DNA of 64,000 nucleotides from Amaricoccus sp. (GTDB taxonomy: Bacteria; Pseudomonadota; Alphaproteobacteria; Rhodobacterales; Rhodobacteraceae). Each line of letters starts with the position of its first letter. Position 1 is the stretch's first letter. Positions 17,604 to 27,487 of the stretch are shown here, one piece after another. The notes under the pieces are model-generated. The model was not told the origin of the DNA and made no database searches. It saw only the letters and a program-made list of their open reading frames with translations. The position numbers were made by a program, and so were the translations under genes. Where the stretch lies: positions 1-64,000 of the forward strand of contig NZ_JAGOMQ010000014.1 in NCBI RefSeq assembly GCF_017993425.1, in the 5' to 3' direction.

Positions 17604-18445
17604 GCCGGCGCCGCCGCGACCCACCACCCCGGCTCGGCGCGGGCGATGGCCGCCGCCGCCGCCCGCGCCGCGCCTGCCCCGGCGAAGATCCCGAAGCAGG
17701 TCGCCCCCGACCCCGACATCCGCGCCAGCAGGCACCCCGGCTGCGCCGCCAGCGCCGCCCGCGCCGCGGCGATCGCCGGCGCGAGCCGCAGCGCCGGCGC
17801 CTCCAGGTCGTTGCGCTGGCGCGCCAGCCACGCCGCCAGATCCGCCGCCCCCGCGAAGCGCGGCACGGCCTCCATCCCCGGGTTGTCGCGCCGCTCGAGC
17901 CCGGCGAACACCGCCGCGGTCGACACCGCGACCCCCGGGTTGGCCAGCGCCAGCCAGAACGCCGGCAACGGCGCCGGCGCCAGCGCCTCGCCGACGCCGC
18001 GCATCCGCGCCGCCCGCCCCTCCACGCAGACCGGCACGTCCGCCCCGAGCGCCACCAGCGCCGGCGCGCCCGGCATCGGCACGCCCCAGAGCCGCCCCAG
18101 CAGCCGCAGCGCCGCCGCAGCGTCGGCCGAGCCGCCGCCGAGCCCCGCCGCCACCGGCAGCCGCTTGGTCAGCCGCAGCGCCGCGCCCCGGCCCTCCGGC
18201 CGCACCGCCGCCGCGGCGCGCAGGACGAGATTCCCCGGCCCGGCGTCGAGCCCCGCCGCGAACGGCCCCGCGACGCGCAAGCCCAGCCGCTCCGCCGGCG
18301 CGGCCTCGACGAGGTCGCCCATGCCGGCGAACGCCACGAGGCTGTCGAGCTCGTGAAAGCCGTCGGCGCGGCGGCCGGTGACATGGAGCGCGAGATTGAC
18401 CTTGGCCGGCGCGAGCTCCGCCGCCGGCGCGCCGGCGGCCGGCAC
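17579..18445 (-). CDS. ispE: 4-diphosphocytidyl-2-C-methyl-D-erythritol kinase
   Basis: A 288-aa GHMP kinase of the MEP isoprenoid pathway. Substrate start [22 protein letters not shown], the ATP-binding glycine loop [20 protein letters not shown], and the C-terminal [12 protein letters not shown] motif are all present. The best start is GTG 18445, six bases past the TPR gene's stop; no ATG is available before the AKVNL motif. It belongs to one operon with the TPR and probably ETF-QO genes. It supplies precursors for the polyprenyl synthase encoded convergently next door. Confidence 0.93.
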   Translation of the reverse strand: MPAAGAPAAELAPAKVNLALHVTGRRADGFHELDSLVAFAGMGDLVEAAPAERLGLRVAGPFAAGLDAGPGNLVLRAAAAVRPEGRGAALRLTKRLPVAAGLGGGSADAAAALRLLGRLWGVPMPGAPALVALGADVPVCVEGRAARMRGVGEALAPAPLPAFWLALANPGVAVSTAAVFAGLERRDNPGMEAVPRFAGAADLAAWLARQRNDLEAPALRLAPAIAAARAALAAQPGCLLARMSGSGATCFGIFAGAGAARAAAAAIARAEPGWWVAAAPAQESRATT

Positions 18446-18450
18446 GGGGC

Positions 18451-20202
18451 TCAGCCGTCCTGCGGGTCGTCGTTCGCCGGCGGGGGCGGCGGCGGCGCGG
18501 CCTGCTTGTCCGGCCCCGCGGCCTCCAGCCCCACGGCGAGCTTGGTGCGCAGCCGGTCCATGTCGAGGTCCGGCGCCGGGCCGAACGACAGCGCGCGGCG
18601 CCACTGGAACTCGGCCTCGCGCTTGCGGCCCACCTTCCAGAGCACGTCGCCCAGGTGGTCGTTGATGATCGGATCGACCGGCTCCAGCTCGACCGCGCGC
18701 AGCATGTGCGGCAGCGCCTCCTCGTAGCGGCCGAGCCGGTAGAGCACCCAGCCGAGGCTGTCGGTGATGTAGCCGTCGTCCGGCTGGCCCGCGACCGCCT
18801 GCTCGATCAGCGCCAGCGCCTCGTCGAGGTTGCGGCCCTGCTCGACCAGGCTGTAGCCGAGATAGTTCTGCACGCTCGGCTGGCCCGGCTGCAACGCCAG
18901 CGCCTCGCGGAAGTCCGTCTCCGCCTTCGTCCAGTCGCCGGCGCGCTCGTAGGAGATCGCGCGGCTGTAGTAGAGCCCCCAGTGCGGCGGCTGCGGCGTG
19001 CCGACGATGCCGATGGCGGCGCTGTAGGCGGCCGCGGCGTCGGCGTAGCGCTCGGCCATGCGCAGCTGGTCGGCCAGCGCCGCCTGCACCTCGAGCGAAT
19101 CCCCGTGCGAGGCCGCCAATGCCTGCAGCGTGGCGATCCCCGCCGCGGCGTCGCCGGCCGCCCGCTGCGTCTCGGCGCGGCGGATCTCCGCGGTGACGTG
19201 CCAGGGACTGTCGGCGGGCACCTCCGCCAGCGCCGCGGTGGCGAGGTCGAAGCGCCCCTGCCGCGCCAGCGCCTCCGCCGCCACGAGCGAGGCCTCGATC
19301 AGGTCGGGCCGGATATGCTTGGCGAGCCGGGCATAGACAATGGCCAGCCGGTCGCTGTCCGCCGAGCCGAGCCCCTCGGCCATGGTCAGGAACACCTCGG
19401 CCGCCCCGTCCTGCGCCCGGGTGATCTGGGTGAACGGCACCTCCTCGCCCGCGGCGAGCTGGTCGCGCAGCTCGATCAGCGCCGTCGAGGGATAGCCCTC
19501 CGCCAGCGCCTCGTCGATCACCGCCACGGCGTCGTCGACCCGGTCGATCTGGGCGAGCGTCTGCGCATGGGCGGCGATCGCCGCCCGGCCGAGATGCAGG
19601 GGCCCGTTCGCGCCCCCCGCGAAGATCGCCTCGGCCGAGACGAAGTCCCCGGCCAGCGCCAGCGCCAGGGCCTTGTGGTACTGCCCGTAGGCCGCCAGCG
19701 CCTCGTTCTGGTTCATCGCGTCGAAGCGCGCCTGCGCCTCGGTGAAGTCGTCCTTGCCGACGGCGAGCCAGCCGGACAGCAGCCCCACGAACAGCGGGTT
19801 GGCGTCCGGCCCGGTCTTGCCGAGCGCCGCCTCCGCCGCGTCGAAATCGCCGTTGGCGAGGTCGTCCGCCAGCACGACGAGGAGCGCGATCGGGCTCCCC
19901 GGCGCCTTCTCCAGCAGCTCCTTCGCCAGCGGCGTCGCGCCCGCGACGTCGTTCTCGGCGACCCGCGCCACGGCGGCGTTCTGCATGAGCCCGAGATTGC
20001 CCGGGTCGAGCGCCAGCGCCCTGCCGTAGTAGTCGGCCGCGCTGACGTAGTCGTTGCTCATGTCCGCCTGCGTCGCGGCCAGGTACGAGCCCGACAGCCC
20101 CGCGGCGGCGAAGGCCTGCGGCGGCGCTGCGAGAAGCGCGGTCACGGTCGCGACGGCGGCGAGGATCCTGGCGCGACGGAGGGGCAAGGGGAGGCGCTCC
20201 AC
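18451..20202 (-). CDS. Exported tetratricopeptide-repeat protein
   Basis: About 583 aa from GTG 20202, which has GGAG five bases upstream. The N-terminus ([31 protein letters not shown]) looks like a signal peptide, so a periplasmic or membrane-anchored location is likely. The frame is open to 20295 without a better start. About ten TPR units follow, clearest near [40 protein letters not shown] and [20 protein letters not shown], and the tail is proline-rich (PPPPPPAND). The gene commonly sits beside ispE in Rhodobacterales. Function is unknown; TPR arrays usually scaffold protein complexes. Confidence 0.85.
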   Translation of the reverse strand: MERLPLPLRRARILAAVATVTALLAAPPQAFAAAGLSGSYLAATQADMSNDYVSAADYYGRALALDPGNLGLMQNAAVARVAENDVAGATPLAKELLEKAPGSPIALLVVLADDLANGDFDAAEAALGKTGPDANPLFVGLLSGWLAVGKDDFTEAQARFDAMNQNEALAAYGQYHKALALALAGDFVSAEAIFAGGANGPLHLGRAAIAAHAQTLAQIDRVDDAVAVIDEALAEGYPSTALIELRDQLAAGEEVPFTQITRAQDGAAEVFLTMAEGLGSADSDRLAIVYARLAKHIRPDLIEASLVAAEALARQGRFDLATAALAEVPADSPWHVTAEIRRAETQRAAGDAAAGIATLQALAASHGDSLEVQAALADQLRMAERYADAAAAYSAAIGIVGTPQPPHWGLYYSRAISYERAGDWTKAETDFREALALQPGQPSVQNYLGYSLVEQGRNLDEALALIEQAVAGQPDDGYITDSLGWVLYRLGRYEEALPHMLRAVELEPVDPIINDHLGDVLWKVGRKREAEFQWRRALSFGPAPDLDMDRLRTKLAVGLEAAGPDKQAAPPPPPPANDDPQDG

Positions 20203-20340
20203 GAAGACTCCACAACGACTGGGGGACCGGGGCCCTTCGGCGGCGAACCCTAGGACGCCGCGGCGCGGCATACAATCCGCGCGGCGCCGCAGCAAGTCAC
20301 ATGTTCGCGTAATGTCGCCGATCCGCCGACGCCGCCCGCC

Positions 20341-22008
20341 TCACATGTTGGGATAGTTCGGCCCGTCCCCGCCCTGCGGCGTCGTCCAGACGATGTTCTG
20401 CAGCGGGTCCTTGATGTCGCAGGTCTTGCAGTGAACGCAGTTCTGGAAGTTGATGACGAAGCGCGGATTTCCGCCGTCCTCGTCCCGCACCACCTCGTAG
20501 ACCCCCGCTGGGCAATACCGCTGCGCCGGCTCGTCCCAGCGCGGCAGGTTGATGGCGATCGGAACGTCCGGGTCCTTCAGCGTCAGGTGGCAGGGCTGCT
20601 CCTCGGCGTGGTTGGTGAAGCTGAACGCCACGTTGGTCAGCCGGTCGAACGAGAGCTTGCCGTCGGGCCTCGGGTAGTCGATCGGCTCGAAGCGCGCCGC
20701 CCGCCCCGTCGCCTCCGCGTCGGTCTTGCCATGGCCGATCGAGCCGAACGGCGACCAGCCCCCGGTCAGCGAGCCGATCCACATGTCGAGCCCGCCGAGC
20801 GCCAGCGACGCGGACAGCCCGAACCGCGACCAGAGCGGCTTGACGTTCCTGACCGGCTTCAGGTCGCGCCCGATCGGCCCCTCGCGCACCGCGGCCTCGT
20901 AATCCGTCAGCTCGTCCCCGCTCCGCCCCGCCGCGATCGCCGCATGGGCCGCCTCCGCAGCGGCGATACCCGACAGCATGGCGTTGTGGTTGCCCTTGAT
21001 CCGCGGCACGTTGACCATCCCGGCCGAGCAGCCGAGCAGCATGCCCCCCGGGAAGGTCAGCCTCGGCAGCGACTGCCAGCCGCCCTCGGTGATCGCCCGC
21101 GCCCCGTAGGCCACCCGCCGCCCGCCCTCGAGCAGCGGCGCGATCAGCGGATGATGCTTGAACCGCTGGAACTCCATATAAGGGAACAGGTGCGGGTTCT
21201 CGTAGTTCAGGTGAACCACGAAGCCCACATAGACCTGGTTCCCCTCCAGGTGATAAATGAACGACCCGCCGCCCGCGTTCTTGCCGAGCGGCCAGCCCAT
21301 CGTGTGCATGACGAGCCCGGCCTTGTGGACCTCGGGCCGGACCTCCCACAGCTCCTTCATCCCGAGCCCGAACTTCTGCGGCTCATGCCCCTTCGAAAGC
21401 TCGTATTTCGTGATCAGCTGCCGCGCCAGCGAGCCGCGCACGCCCTCGGCGATCATCACGTACTTGCCGCGGAGCTCCATCCCCGGCTCGTAGGACGGCC
21501 CCGGCGTGCGGTCGGGCTCCAGCCCGAACTCGCCCGCCACCACCCCGGCCACCCGGTCGCCGTCATAGACGAGCGCCGAGGCCGCCATGCCGGGGAACAC
21601 CTCGACGCCCAGCTCCTCCGCCTGCCCGGCCAGCCACCGGCAGACGTTGCCCATCGAGACGACGTAGTTGCCATGGTTCGACATCAGCTTCGGCATGGGC
21701 CAGTTCGGGATGCGGATCTCGCCGCTCCGCCCGAGCAGGTAGAACCGGTCGTCCGTCACCGGCGTGTCGAGCGGCGCGCCCTTCGCCTTCCAGTCCGGGA
21801 TCAGCGCGTCGAGCCCCACCGGGTCGAGCACCGCGCCGGAGAGGATATGCGCCCCGACCTCCGAGCCCTTCTCCAGCACCACCACCGACAGGTCCGGGTC
21901 GAGCTGCTTCAGCCGGATCGCCGCGGAGAGGCCCGCCGGCCCCGCGCCGACGATCACCACGTCGTAGTCCATGAACTCGCGCTCGATCGCGGCGGCTGGC
22001 TCGGACAC
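20341..22008 (-). CDS. Electron-transfer flavoprotein:ubiquinone oxidoreductase
   Basis: A 555-aa membrane-associated flavo-iron-sulfur enzyme that passes electrons from ETF (fatty-acid and amino-acid oxidation) to ubiquinone. The FAD site is [19 protein letters not shown], the membrane/quinone region lies near [16 protein letters not shown] and [16 protein letters not shown], and the C-terminal 4Fe-4S ligands are in [13 protein letters not shown] with an upstream Cys in [10 protein letters not shown]. Length and domain order equal the family. It lies upstream of the TPR gene on the same strand, with a 138-bp gap. Confidence 0.97.
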   Translation of the reverse strand: MSEPAAAIEREFMDYDVVIVGAGPAGLSAAIRLKQLDPDLSVVVLEKGSEVGAHILSGAVLDPVGLDALIPDWKAKGAPLDTPVTDDRFYLLGRSGEIRIPNWPMPKLMSNHGNYVVSMGNVCRWLAGQAEELGVEVFPGMAASALVYDGDRVAGVVAGEFGLEPDRTPGPSYEPGMELRGKYVMIAEGVRGSLARQLITKYELSKGHEPQKFGLGMKELWEVRPEVHKAGLVMHTMGWPLGKNAGGGSFIYHLEGNQVYVGFVVHLNYENPHLFPYMEFQRFKHHPLIAPLLEGGRRVAYGARAITEGGWQSLPRLTFPGGMLLGCSAGMVNVPRIKGNHNAMLSGIAAAEAAHAAIAAGRSGDELTDYEAAVREGPIGRDLKPVRNVKPLWSRFGLSASLALGGLDMWIGSLTGGWSPFGSIGHGKTDAEATGRAARFEPIDYPRPDGKLSFDRLTNVAFSFTNHAEEQPCHLTLKDPDVPIAINLPRWDEPAQRYCPAGVYEVVRDEDGGNPRFVINFQNCVHCKTCDIKDPLQNIVWTTPQGGDGPNYPNM

Positions 22009-22268
22009 TGGCGCGCTCCCCTCCTCGTCGGCGGCCCCTGCCGCCCGGGACGAGCCCTACCGACGGCCGCCCCTCCGGTCAACTTCGCCCCTGCGGCAGC
22101 CCCCTTCAATCCCCGCGAAACCGCACGCGCGCCCGCTTGCAGCGCCGCGAGGCGCCACATAAGGTGACCGCGACGGCGGGCGCCAGCCAGCAGAGGTCGG
22201 CGCCCGGCGGCGGCCTCGTCGATATGTTGTGCGACAGGCGCGGAGGCGCCGGCGCAGGGAGGCACAGG

Positions 22269-22739
22269 ATGGAGAAGTTCCCCCTCACCGCAAAGGGATT
22301 CGCCAAGCTCGACGCGGAGCTGAAGCGGCTGAAGTCGACCGACCGGCCGCAGATCATCCGCGCCATCGCCGAGGCGCGCGAGCACGGCGATCTCTCCGAG
22401 AACGCCGAGTACCACGCCGCCCGCGAGCGCCAGAGCTTCATCGAGGGCCGCATCAAGGAGCTCGAGGCGATGATCGGCCGCTCCGAGATCATCGACGTCA
22501 GCCGCCTCTCCGGCCCGGTCAAGTTCGGCGCGACCGTCGTGCTCCTCGACGAGGACAACGACGAGGAGAAGACCTACCAGATCGTCGGCGAGGCCGAGGC
22601 CAGCGTCGAGGACGGGCTCCTCAACATGAAGTCGCCGCTCGCCCGCGCGCTCATCGGCAAGGAGCCCGGCGACAGCGTCGAGGTGCGCACGCCCGGGGGG
22701 GTGCGCTCCTACGAGATCCGCACCGTCTCCTTCGTCTGA
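22269..22739 (+). CDS. greA: Transcription elongation factor GreA
   Basis: A 156-aa protein that stimulates cleavage of backtracked RNA in RNA polymerase. The coiled-coil tip has the acidic residues in [21 protein letters not shown], and the C-terminal FKBP-like domain ends [24 protein letters not shown] is upstream; the frame extends further 5' but [11 protein letters not shown] is the family start. It is divergent from ETF-QO across a 260-bp gap in which no clear promoter was recognised. Confidence 0.97.
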   Translation: MEKFPLTAKGFAKLDAELKRLKSTDRPQIIRAIAEAREHGDLSENAEYHAARERQSFIEGRIKELEAMIGRSEIIDVSRLSGPVKFGATVVLLDEDNDEEKTYQIVGEAEASVEDGLLNMKSPLARALIGKEPGDSVEVRTPGGVRSYEIRTVSFV

Positions 22740-22755
22740 CCGGGAGGCCGGCGCG

Positions 22756-23931
22756 ATGGCCCGAGACGTCCCGCGCGCCGGCCGCGACGCCCTCGGCCGC
22801 GGGCTCTCGCGCCTCGAGGCGCTCGGCCCGGTCCGCCGCCGCGCCGCGATCGCCAGCCTCGCCTGGGCCGTCCTCGTCGTCGCCTACGCCATCGGCTTCT
22901 TCGGCGCCTCGCAGGCCCGCGGCACCTCCTTCCTCGACGGCGCCTTCTTCCTCGTCACGCTGGCGCTGCCCCTCATCCTGATCTGGCTCGCCGCCTACCT
23001 CGCGGAGGAGCTCGCCCGCCAGCGCGAGATGATCGCCGGCCTCGCCGAGCTGGCCACGCCCCTCTTCGGCGCGCTGGAGGCGACCCGCGCCGGCCTCGAC
23101 CGCCACGCCCCCGCCTCGCCCTCCGAGCTGCGCGCCGCCGTCGACGCCGCGCTCCGCGCCGCCGGCCGCCCCGACCCCGGCCCCGCCATCGAGCGGCTGG
23201 AGGCCGGCCTCGCCCGCGTCGAGACCCGCGTCGAAACCGGCCTCGCCCGCCTCGACGCCGGCCTCGCCACGCTGCGCGCCGCGCCCCCCGCCGCCGCCGC
23301 CTCCCCTGCCCCCGAGCCCGCCGCCGGGCCGGAGCCGGCCGCCCCCGCCGCCGCGCCGCCGCCCGGCCGGCGCGGCAAGGCCGCCGCACCGCGCGAGACG
23401 CCCCCCGCCGCCACGCGCCAGCCCGCCCTGCCGCTCGCCGCGCCGGCCGAGCCGGAGGAGGCGCTCGGCTGGGGCGAGATGATGCAGGCCTTCGACTTCC
23501 CGCGCGACCCGAGCGACGAGGAGGGCTTCCGGGCGCTCCGCCGCGCCCTGCAGCGCCGCAGCCTCGCGCAGATGCTCCAGGCCGCCGAGGACCTGCTCAC
23601 CTACCTCTCCCAGGAGGGCGTCTACATGGACGACCTCGCCATGGACCCCGCCGACCCCGCCGCCTGGCGCCGCTTCGCCGCCGGCGGCCGCGGCGCGCCG
23701 CTCGATCCGCTCGGCGGCATCCGCGACGAGAGCGCGCTCGAGGCGGCGCGCGGCCTGATGAAGCAGGACGCGGTGTTCCGCGACGCCGCCCTGTTCTTCC
23801 TGCGCCGCTTCGACGCCGTGCTCGGCGAGATCGTCGCCGACGCCGACGACGACGCCATCGCCCAGCTCGCCGACACCCGCTCCGGCCGCGCCTTCCAGCT
23901 GATGGCCCGCGCCACCGGCGCCTTCGACTGA
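22756..23931 (+). CDS. Two-helix membrane protein with coiled coil, function unknown
   Basis: A 391-aa protein. Two transmembrane helices lie near residues 32-50 and 62-82 (LAWAVLVVAYAIGFF; LVTLALPLILIWLAAYLAEE). They are followed by a charged helical segment with heptad-like repeats (RLEAGLARVETRVETGLARL), an Ala/Pro-rich linker (about 170-230) and a compact C-terminal domain (WGEMMQAFDFPRDPSDEEGF ... RSGRAFQLMARATGAFD). It follows greA by 16 bp, so co-transcription is likely. It resembles uncharacterised Rhodobacterales membrane proteins; no enzyme motif was seen. Confidence 0.8.
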   Translation: MARDVPRAGRDALGRGLSRLEALGPVRRRAAIASLAWAVLVVAYAIGFFGASQARGTSFLDGAFFLVTLALPLILIWLAAYLAEELARQREMIAGLAELATPLFGALEATRAGLDRHAPASPSELRAAVDAALRAAGRPDPGPAIERLEAGLARVETRVETGLARLDAGLATLRAAPPAAAASPAPEPAAGPEPAAPAAAPPPGRRGKAAAPRETPPAATRQPALPLAAPAEPEEALGWGEMMQAFDFPRDPSDEEGFRALRRALQRRSLAQMLQAAEDLLTYLSQEGVYMDDLAMDPADPAAWRRFAAGGRGAPLDPLGGIRDESALEAARGLMKQDAVFRDAALFFLRRFDAVLGEIVADADDDAIAQLADTRSGRAFQLMARATGAFD

Positions 23932-24014
23932 CCGGCGCGCCGGCCCGCGGCCCCGACCCTCTCCGCCCGCCGCCGCGCTACGCCGGACCGGCTCGCGCAC
24001 CCAAGGCTTTCATT

Positions 24015-24120
24015 CAGGTTTGCTAACCTGGAGAGCAGTCGGTTTTCCGCCCACAGGCGGAAAACAAGCAAAGAAGACTCTGCGCGCACCTGCGCGCTCC
24101 TTGTGGCCGCAAAAGCGGCC
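24015..24120. terminator. Four tetraloop hairpins between convergent genes
   Basis: Four perfect stem-loops follow one another: CAGGTT-TGCT-AACCTG (24015-24030), GTTTTCCGCC-CACA-GGCGGAAAAC (24042-24065), GCGCGC-ACCT-GCGCGC (24082-24097) and GGCCGC-AAAA-GCGGCC (24105-24120). All have four-base loops. The second has A/T flanks that fit bidirectional termination between the membrane-protein gene and the convergent MFS gene. Four stems are more than termination needs. Confidence 0.75.
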
Positions 24121-24136
24121 CCCACGCCCGCCGGCC

Positions 24137-25312
24137 TCACACCGGCAGCGTCTCCCCCCGCCAGCGCCGCGCCAGCAGCGCCGCCAACCCCACCCCGACC
24201 GCCGAGAACGCCGCCGCGATGGCGAAGACCCCGCCGCCGAAGGCCGGATAGGCCGCCGCCGCCGCCAGCATCCCCGCGAGCATCAAGGAGCCGGTGGCGA
24301 GCGAGGTCATCGCCCCCTGCGCCGAGGCCCCGAGCCGCGGCGGCACCGCCCGGGCGATGAAAGCGATCGCCCCGAGATGGCCGAGCGCGAAGGTCAGCGT
24401 ATGGCACAATTGCAACGGCCACAGCGCCCAGACCGGCGGATCGAGCGCCATGATCCCCCAGCGCGCCACCCCGGCCAGCCCCGAGACGGCGATCGCCCCG
24501 ATCGCGCCCAGCCGCGCCACCGTCCAGCCGCCGATCGCCACCATGAACACGATCTCGCCGGCGACCGACGCGGCCCACAGCCCGCCGATCGTCGCCGGGC
24601 TGATCCCGATCCGCGCCCAATGCACCGAGGCGAGCGCGAAGAACACCGAATGGCTCGCCTGGGTGAAGGCGACCGTCGCGACGAAGAGGAAGAACGTCCG
24701 GTCGACCAGCAGCCGCCCGATGTCCGCAAAACGCGGCGGCGTCGCCCCCGGCGCCCGCCGCCCCCCCGGATGCCCGGCGACCAGCGCCACCACCAGCACC
24801 ATGCAGACGACGATCCACCAGAGCGCGAGATTGACGCCATAGGGCGCGATCAGCGCCCCGACGGCGAGGTTCGCCGCGAGAAACCCCAGCGAGCCGAGCC
24901 CGCGGGTCTGCGCATAGGGAAACCCGAAGGCGCGCGAGGCGGCGACGCCGAGCGCCTCGGCGATCGGCCCGATCGCCGCGAAGGCGGCGCCGAGCACCAC
25001 GGTCGCCGCGAGCAGCTCCGCCCTGTCACTGATCCAGAGATGCAGGAGCGTCGTCACCCCGGCGACCGCCGCGCAGCCCGCCACCACCGCCCGCCGCCCG
25101 TCGAGCCGGTCCGCCCAGGCCGGCAGCGCCAGCCCGGCCACCACCCGCACCCCGGTGCCGATCGCGACATAGACCCCGACCTCGGCCGGCGTCAGCCCCC
25201 AATGCGCGAGCCAGAGCGGCCAGAACGGCGCATGGACCCCCATCGCCATGAAGAAGGCGATGTAGAACGCGGTCGTATGCAGCCCCGGGCGGGACAGGAC
25301 GGCGGGGATCAC
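24137..25312 (-). CDS. MFS transporter (phenylpropionate permease-like)
   Basis: A 391-aa twelve-helix major-facilitator protein of the MFS_1-like group (HcaT-type). It begins HTTAFYIAFFMAMGVHAPFWPLWLAHWGLTPAEVG and contains VAFTQASHSVFFALASVHW and YAQTRGLGSLGFLAANL. The start is set at GTG 25312 (MIPAVLSRPG); the frame remains open upstream into a degenerate mobA duplicate, which is not part of the protein. No strong ribosome site is visible. The substrate is unknown; related proteins carry aromatic acids or nucleosides. Confidence 0.85.
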   Translation of the reverse strand: MIPAVLSRPGLHTTAFYIAFFMAMGVHAPFWPLWLAHWGLTPAEVGVYVAIGTGVRVVAGLALPAWADRLDGRRAVVAGCAAVAGVTTLLHLWISDRAELLAATVVLGAAFAAIGPIAEALGVAASRAFGFPYAQTRGLGSLGFLAANLAVGALIAPYGVNLALWWIVVCMVLVVALVAGHPGGRRAPGATPPRFADIGRLLVDRTFFLFVATVAFTQASHSVFFALASVHWARIGISPATIGGLWAASVAGEIVFMVAIGGWTVARLGAIGAIAVSGLAGVARWGIMALDPPVWALWPLQLCHTLTFALGHLGAIAFIARAVPPRLGASAQGAMTSLATGSLMLAGMLAAAAAYPAFGGGVFAIAAAFSAVGVGLAALLARRWRGETLPV

Positions 25313-25464
25313 GGGGTCAGGTCCGGGCCCGGCGAGGGCGGAGCGCGTCCCTGATCGCCGGACCGAACGTCGCGGGCGCGCGCCGGAACCACTGCCATCC
25401 CGCCCGGCTACAGGCAAGCCCCGCAGACACGGGAGCCGCGATCTCCCGGCGCTCTCCGGTCTCG

Positions 25465-25568
25465 GCCGCCCCCGCCAGCCAAGCCTCCGCCCCGGCGACG
25501 CCGGCACGTTGAAGCACGCCGGCTGCCCGTCGCCATCGAAGCCGACCCGGACCGGGCCGGGCCGCGCC
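25465..25568 (-). repeat. Decayed duplicate of the mobA 3' end
   Basis: This stretch aligns with 25598-25708, the last codons of mobA. On the minus strand both read through CGGGTCGGCTTCGA and a translated RVGFDG ... FNV core (RVGFDGDGQPACFNVPA here, RVGFDGEEAAFFNVNAPA in mobA). It sits 30 bp beyond the mobA stop. It has lost the frame end and is not expressed as a gene. Confidence 0.65.
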
Positions 25569-25593
25569 TTGCCGCCTCCCCGCGGCCAGCGCC

Positions 25594-26226
25594 TCAGCCG
25601 CCCCCCGCGAGCCGCGCCTCCGCCTCGGCGAGGTCGGCCGGCGCATTGACGTTGAAGAACGCCGCCTCCTCGCCGTCGAAGCCGACCCGCACGGCGCCCT
25701 GCCGCGCCGCCCACTCGCTCACCCGCCGCGTCCCCGCCGCCAGCGCCGCCCGCAGCTCGTCGCGCAGCGCCACGCGCCACAGCGCGCAGGTCGGATGCGT
25801 CCCCGCCTCCGTCGCGGCGAGCGCCGCCGGCGCGTCGCCGACGCCGGCCGCCAGCCGCGCCACCAGGTCGCGCGGCAGGAACGGCGTGTCCCCCGCCCCT
25901 GTGGCGACCCACGCCGCCCCCTGCCCTTCCGCCCAGTCCATCGCCGCGAGCACCCCGGCCAGCGGCCCGGCGAAGCCCGGGAACCCGTCCGCCACGACCG
26001 GCAGCCCGAAGCCCGCGAACCGCGCCGGATCGCCGTTGGCGTTGATCGCCAGCGCCGCCGCCTGCGGCGCGAGCCGCGCGATCACGTGCGCGATCACCGG
26101 GCGCCCGCCGAGCGGCAGCAGCGTCTTGTCCCCCCCGCCCATCCGCCGCGACAGCCCGCCCGCTAGGATCGCCGCCACGATCGCTCCGGGGACAGGCGGC
26201 GCAGGGGAAGCGGGGTTGCGGGCCAT
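25594..26226 (-). CDS. mobA: Molybdenum cofactor guanylyltransferase
   Basis: A 210-aa nucleotidyltransferase that attaches GMP to molybdopterin to form the MGD cofactor. Typical motifs: the GTP-binding start AAILAGGLSRRMGGGDKTLLPL, VIAHVIARL, the substrate loop PVVADGFPGFAGPLAGVLAAM and the metal-binding Asp in TGAGDTPFLP. ATG 26226 is chosen; a long open frame upstream is an artefact of high GC. It is divergent from azlC with 48 bp between starts. Confidence 0.94.
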   Translation of the reverse strand: MARNPASPAPPVPGAIVAAILAGGLSRRMGGGDKTLLPLGGRPVIAHVIARLAPQAAALAINANGDPARFAGFGLPVVADGFPGFAGPLAGVLAAMDWAEGQGAAWVATGAGDTPFLPRDLVARLAAGVGDAPAALAATEAGTHPTCALWRVALRDELRAALAAGTRRVSEWAARQGAVRVGFDGEEAAFFNVNAPADLAEAEARLAGGG

Positions 26227-26274
26227 GGCGCCCGCACGATAGACGAGCCCCGCAACAGAGGACAGGACCAGCCG

Positions 26275-26982
26275 ATGCCGCGCGCCGCCGAACGCCGGGC
26301 GTTCTTGCAGGGGATGCGCGACGGGGCGCCCTTCCTGATCGTCATCCTGCCCTTCGGCCTGCTCTTCGGCGTCGTCGCCCGCGAGGCCGGCTGGGACATG
26401 GCGCAGATCCTCGGCATGAGCATCCTCGTCATCGCCGGCGCCTCGCAGTTCACCGCGCTGCAGCTCCTCCAGGAGAACGCCCCCGTCCTCGTCGTCATCC
26501 TGACCGCGACGGCGGTGAACCTGCGCCACGCCATGTATTCCGCGAGCCTCGCCCCGCATCTCGGACCCCTGCCGCTCTGGAAGCGCGCCCTCGTCGCCTA
26601 CGCCCTCGTCGACCAGACCTACGGCACGGCGATGAACCGCTACATCCGCGAGCCCGGCCTCGCCCCCTCCGAGAAGGCCGCCGTCTTCGCCGGCTGCGCG
26701 GCGCAGACCTGCCTCGTCTGGTACGCCGCCACCGTCGCCGGCGCGCTGATCGGCTCGGGCCTGCCCGCGGCGCTCGCCCTCGACTTCGCCGTGCCGATCG
26801 CCTTCATCGCCCTCTTCGCCCCGGCGCTGCGCTCGCTCCCCCACCTCGCCGCCGCGCTTGTCTCCGTCGTCGTCGCCCTTCTCCTCGCCGGCCTCCCCTA
26901 CGGAATCGGCCTCCTCGTCGCCGCCACGCTGGCCATGCTCGCCGGCGCCCTCGTCGAGCTCCGCCTCGGAGGCGCCCCGTGA
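26275..26982 (+). CDS. azlC: AzlC-family amino-acid exporter subunit
   Basis: A 235-aa inner-membrane protein with six to seven hydrophobic segments. Family signatures are GMRDGAPFLIVILPFGLLFGVVA, GASQFTALQLL and NLRHAMYSASLAPHL. With AzlD it exports branched-chain amino acids (YgaZ/YgaH in E. coli). The stop TGA (26980-26982) overlaps GTG of a 39-codon bridging frame that leads to azlD. Confidence 0.93.
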   Translation: MPRAAERRAFLQGMRDGAPFLIVILPFGLLFGVVAREAGWDMAQILGMSILVIAGASQFTALQLLQENAPVLVVILTATAVNLRHAMYSASLAPHLGPLPLWKRALVAYALVDQTYGTAMNRYIREPGLAPSEKAAVFAGCAAQTCLVWYAATVAGALIGSGLPAALALDFAVPIAFIALFAPALRSLPHLAAALVSVVVALLLAGLPYGIGLLVAATLAMLAGALVELRLGGAP

Positions 26983-27098
26983 TCCGCCTCTTTGCCCCGG
27001 CCCTTCGCGCGCTCCAACGCGCGGCCGCCCCCGTCTCCACCGTGCTCGTCCTCGCCCGCCCCTCCTGCGGCCGCGGCCGCCCGGGGGGCGCGGCATGA
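26979..27098 (+). other. Open frame bridging azlC and azlD
   Basis: GTGATCCGCCTC at the azlC stop is repeated as ATGATCCGCATC at the azlD start (MIRL versus MIRI). The 39 codons between (MIRLFAPALRALQRAAAPVS...) are open, and their stop overlaps the azlD start as ATGA. This is the same layout as at the permease junction near 5 kb. The inserted 112 bp contains CG-rich inverted repeats (CGCGCG..CGCGCG, CGGCCGC..GCGGCCGCG) but no full copy of the mobile repeat. Coupling function is inferred. Confidence 0.35.
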
Positions 27099-27412
27099 TC
27101 CGCATCTGGACCGTCATCCTCGGCCTCGGGGCGACCACCTTCCTCCTGCGCTTCTCCTTCCTCGGCCTGATCGGCGACCGCGAGCTGCCGCCCTGGGCGC
27201 TGCGGCTGCTGCGCTACGTCCCCGTCGCGGTCATGCCCGGCCTCGTCGCGCCCCTCGTCGCCTGGCCGGCCGCCACCGGCGGCGAGCCCGACCCCGCCCG
27301 GCTGATCGCCGCCGCCGTCGCGCTGGCCCTCGGCGCCTGGACCCGCAGCGTCCTCGGCGCGATCCTCGGCGGCATGGCCGCCCTCTACCTCGCCCTCTGG
27401 ACCGTCGGCTGA
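27095..27412 (+). CDS. azlD: AzlD-family amino-acid exporter subunit
   Basis: A 105-aa membrane protein with four hydrophobic helices: TVILGLGATTFLLRFSFLGL, LRLLRYVPVAVMPGLVAPLV, LIAAAVALALGAWTRSVLG and GAILGGMAALYLALW. It is the standard small partner of AzlC. ATG 27095 overlaps the bridging frame's stop. In most genomes azlD overlaps azlC directly; here 112 bp separate them. Confidence 0.93.
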   Translation: MIRIWTVILGLGATTFLLRFSFLGLIGDRELPPWALRLLRYVPVAVMPGLVAPLVAWPAATGGEPDPARLIAAAVALALGAWTRSVLGAILGGMAALYLALWTVG

Positions 27413-27487
27413 CGCCCGCCCGATCCCCCCGATTGCGCCCGCCGCGCCCGCGGCCTATCTAGCGGCTTCCGCAGGAGCCCGCCGACG

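Noticed and set aside
27413-27487. SAM-II riboswitch before metA
   Set aside because: The 75-bp gap is too short and GC-rich, with no recognisable SAM-II pseudoknot sequence.
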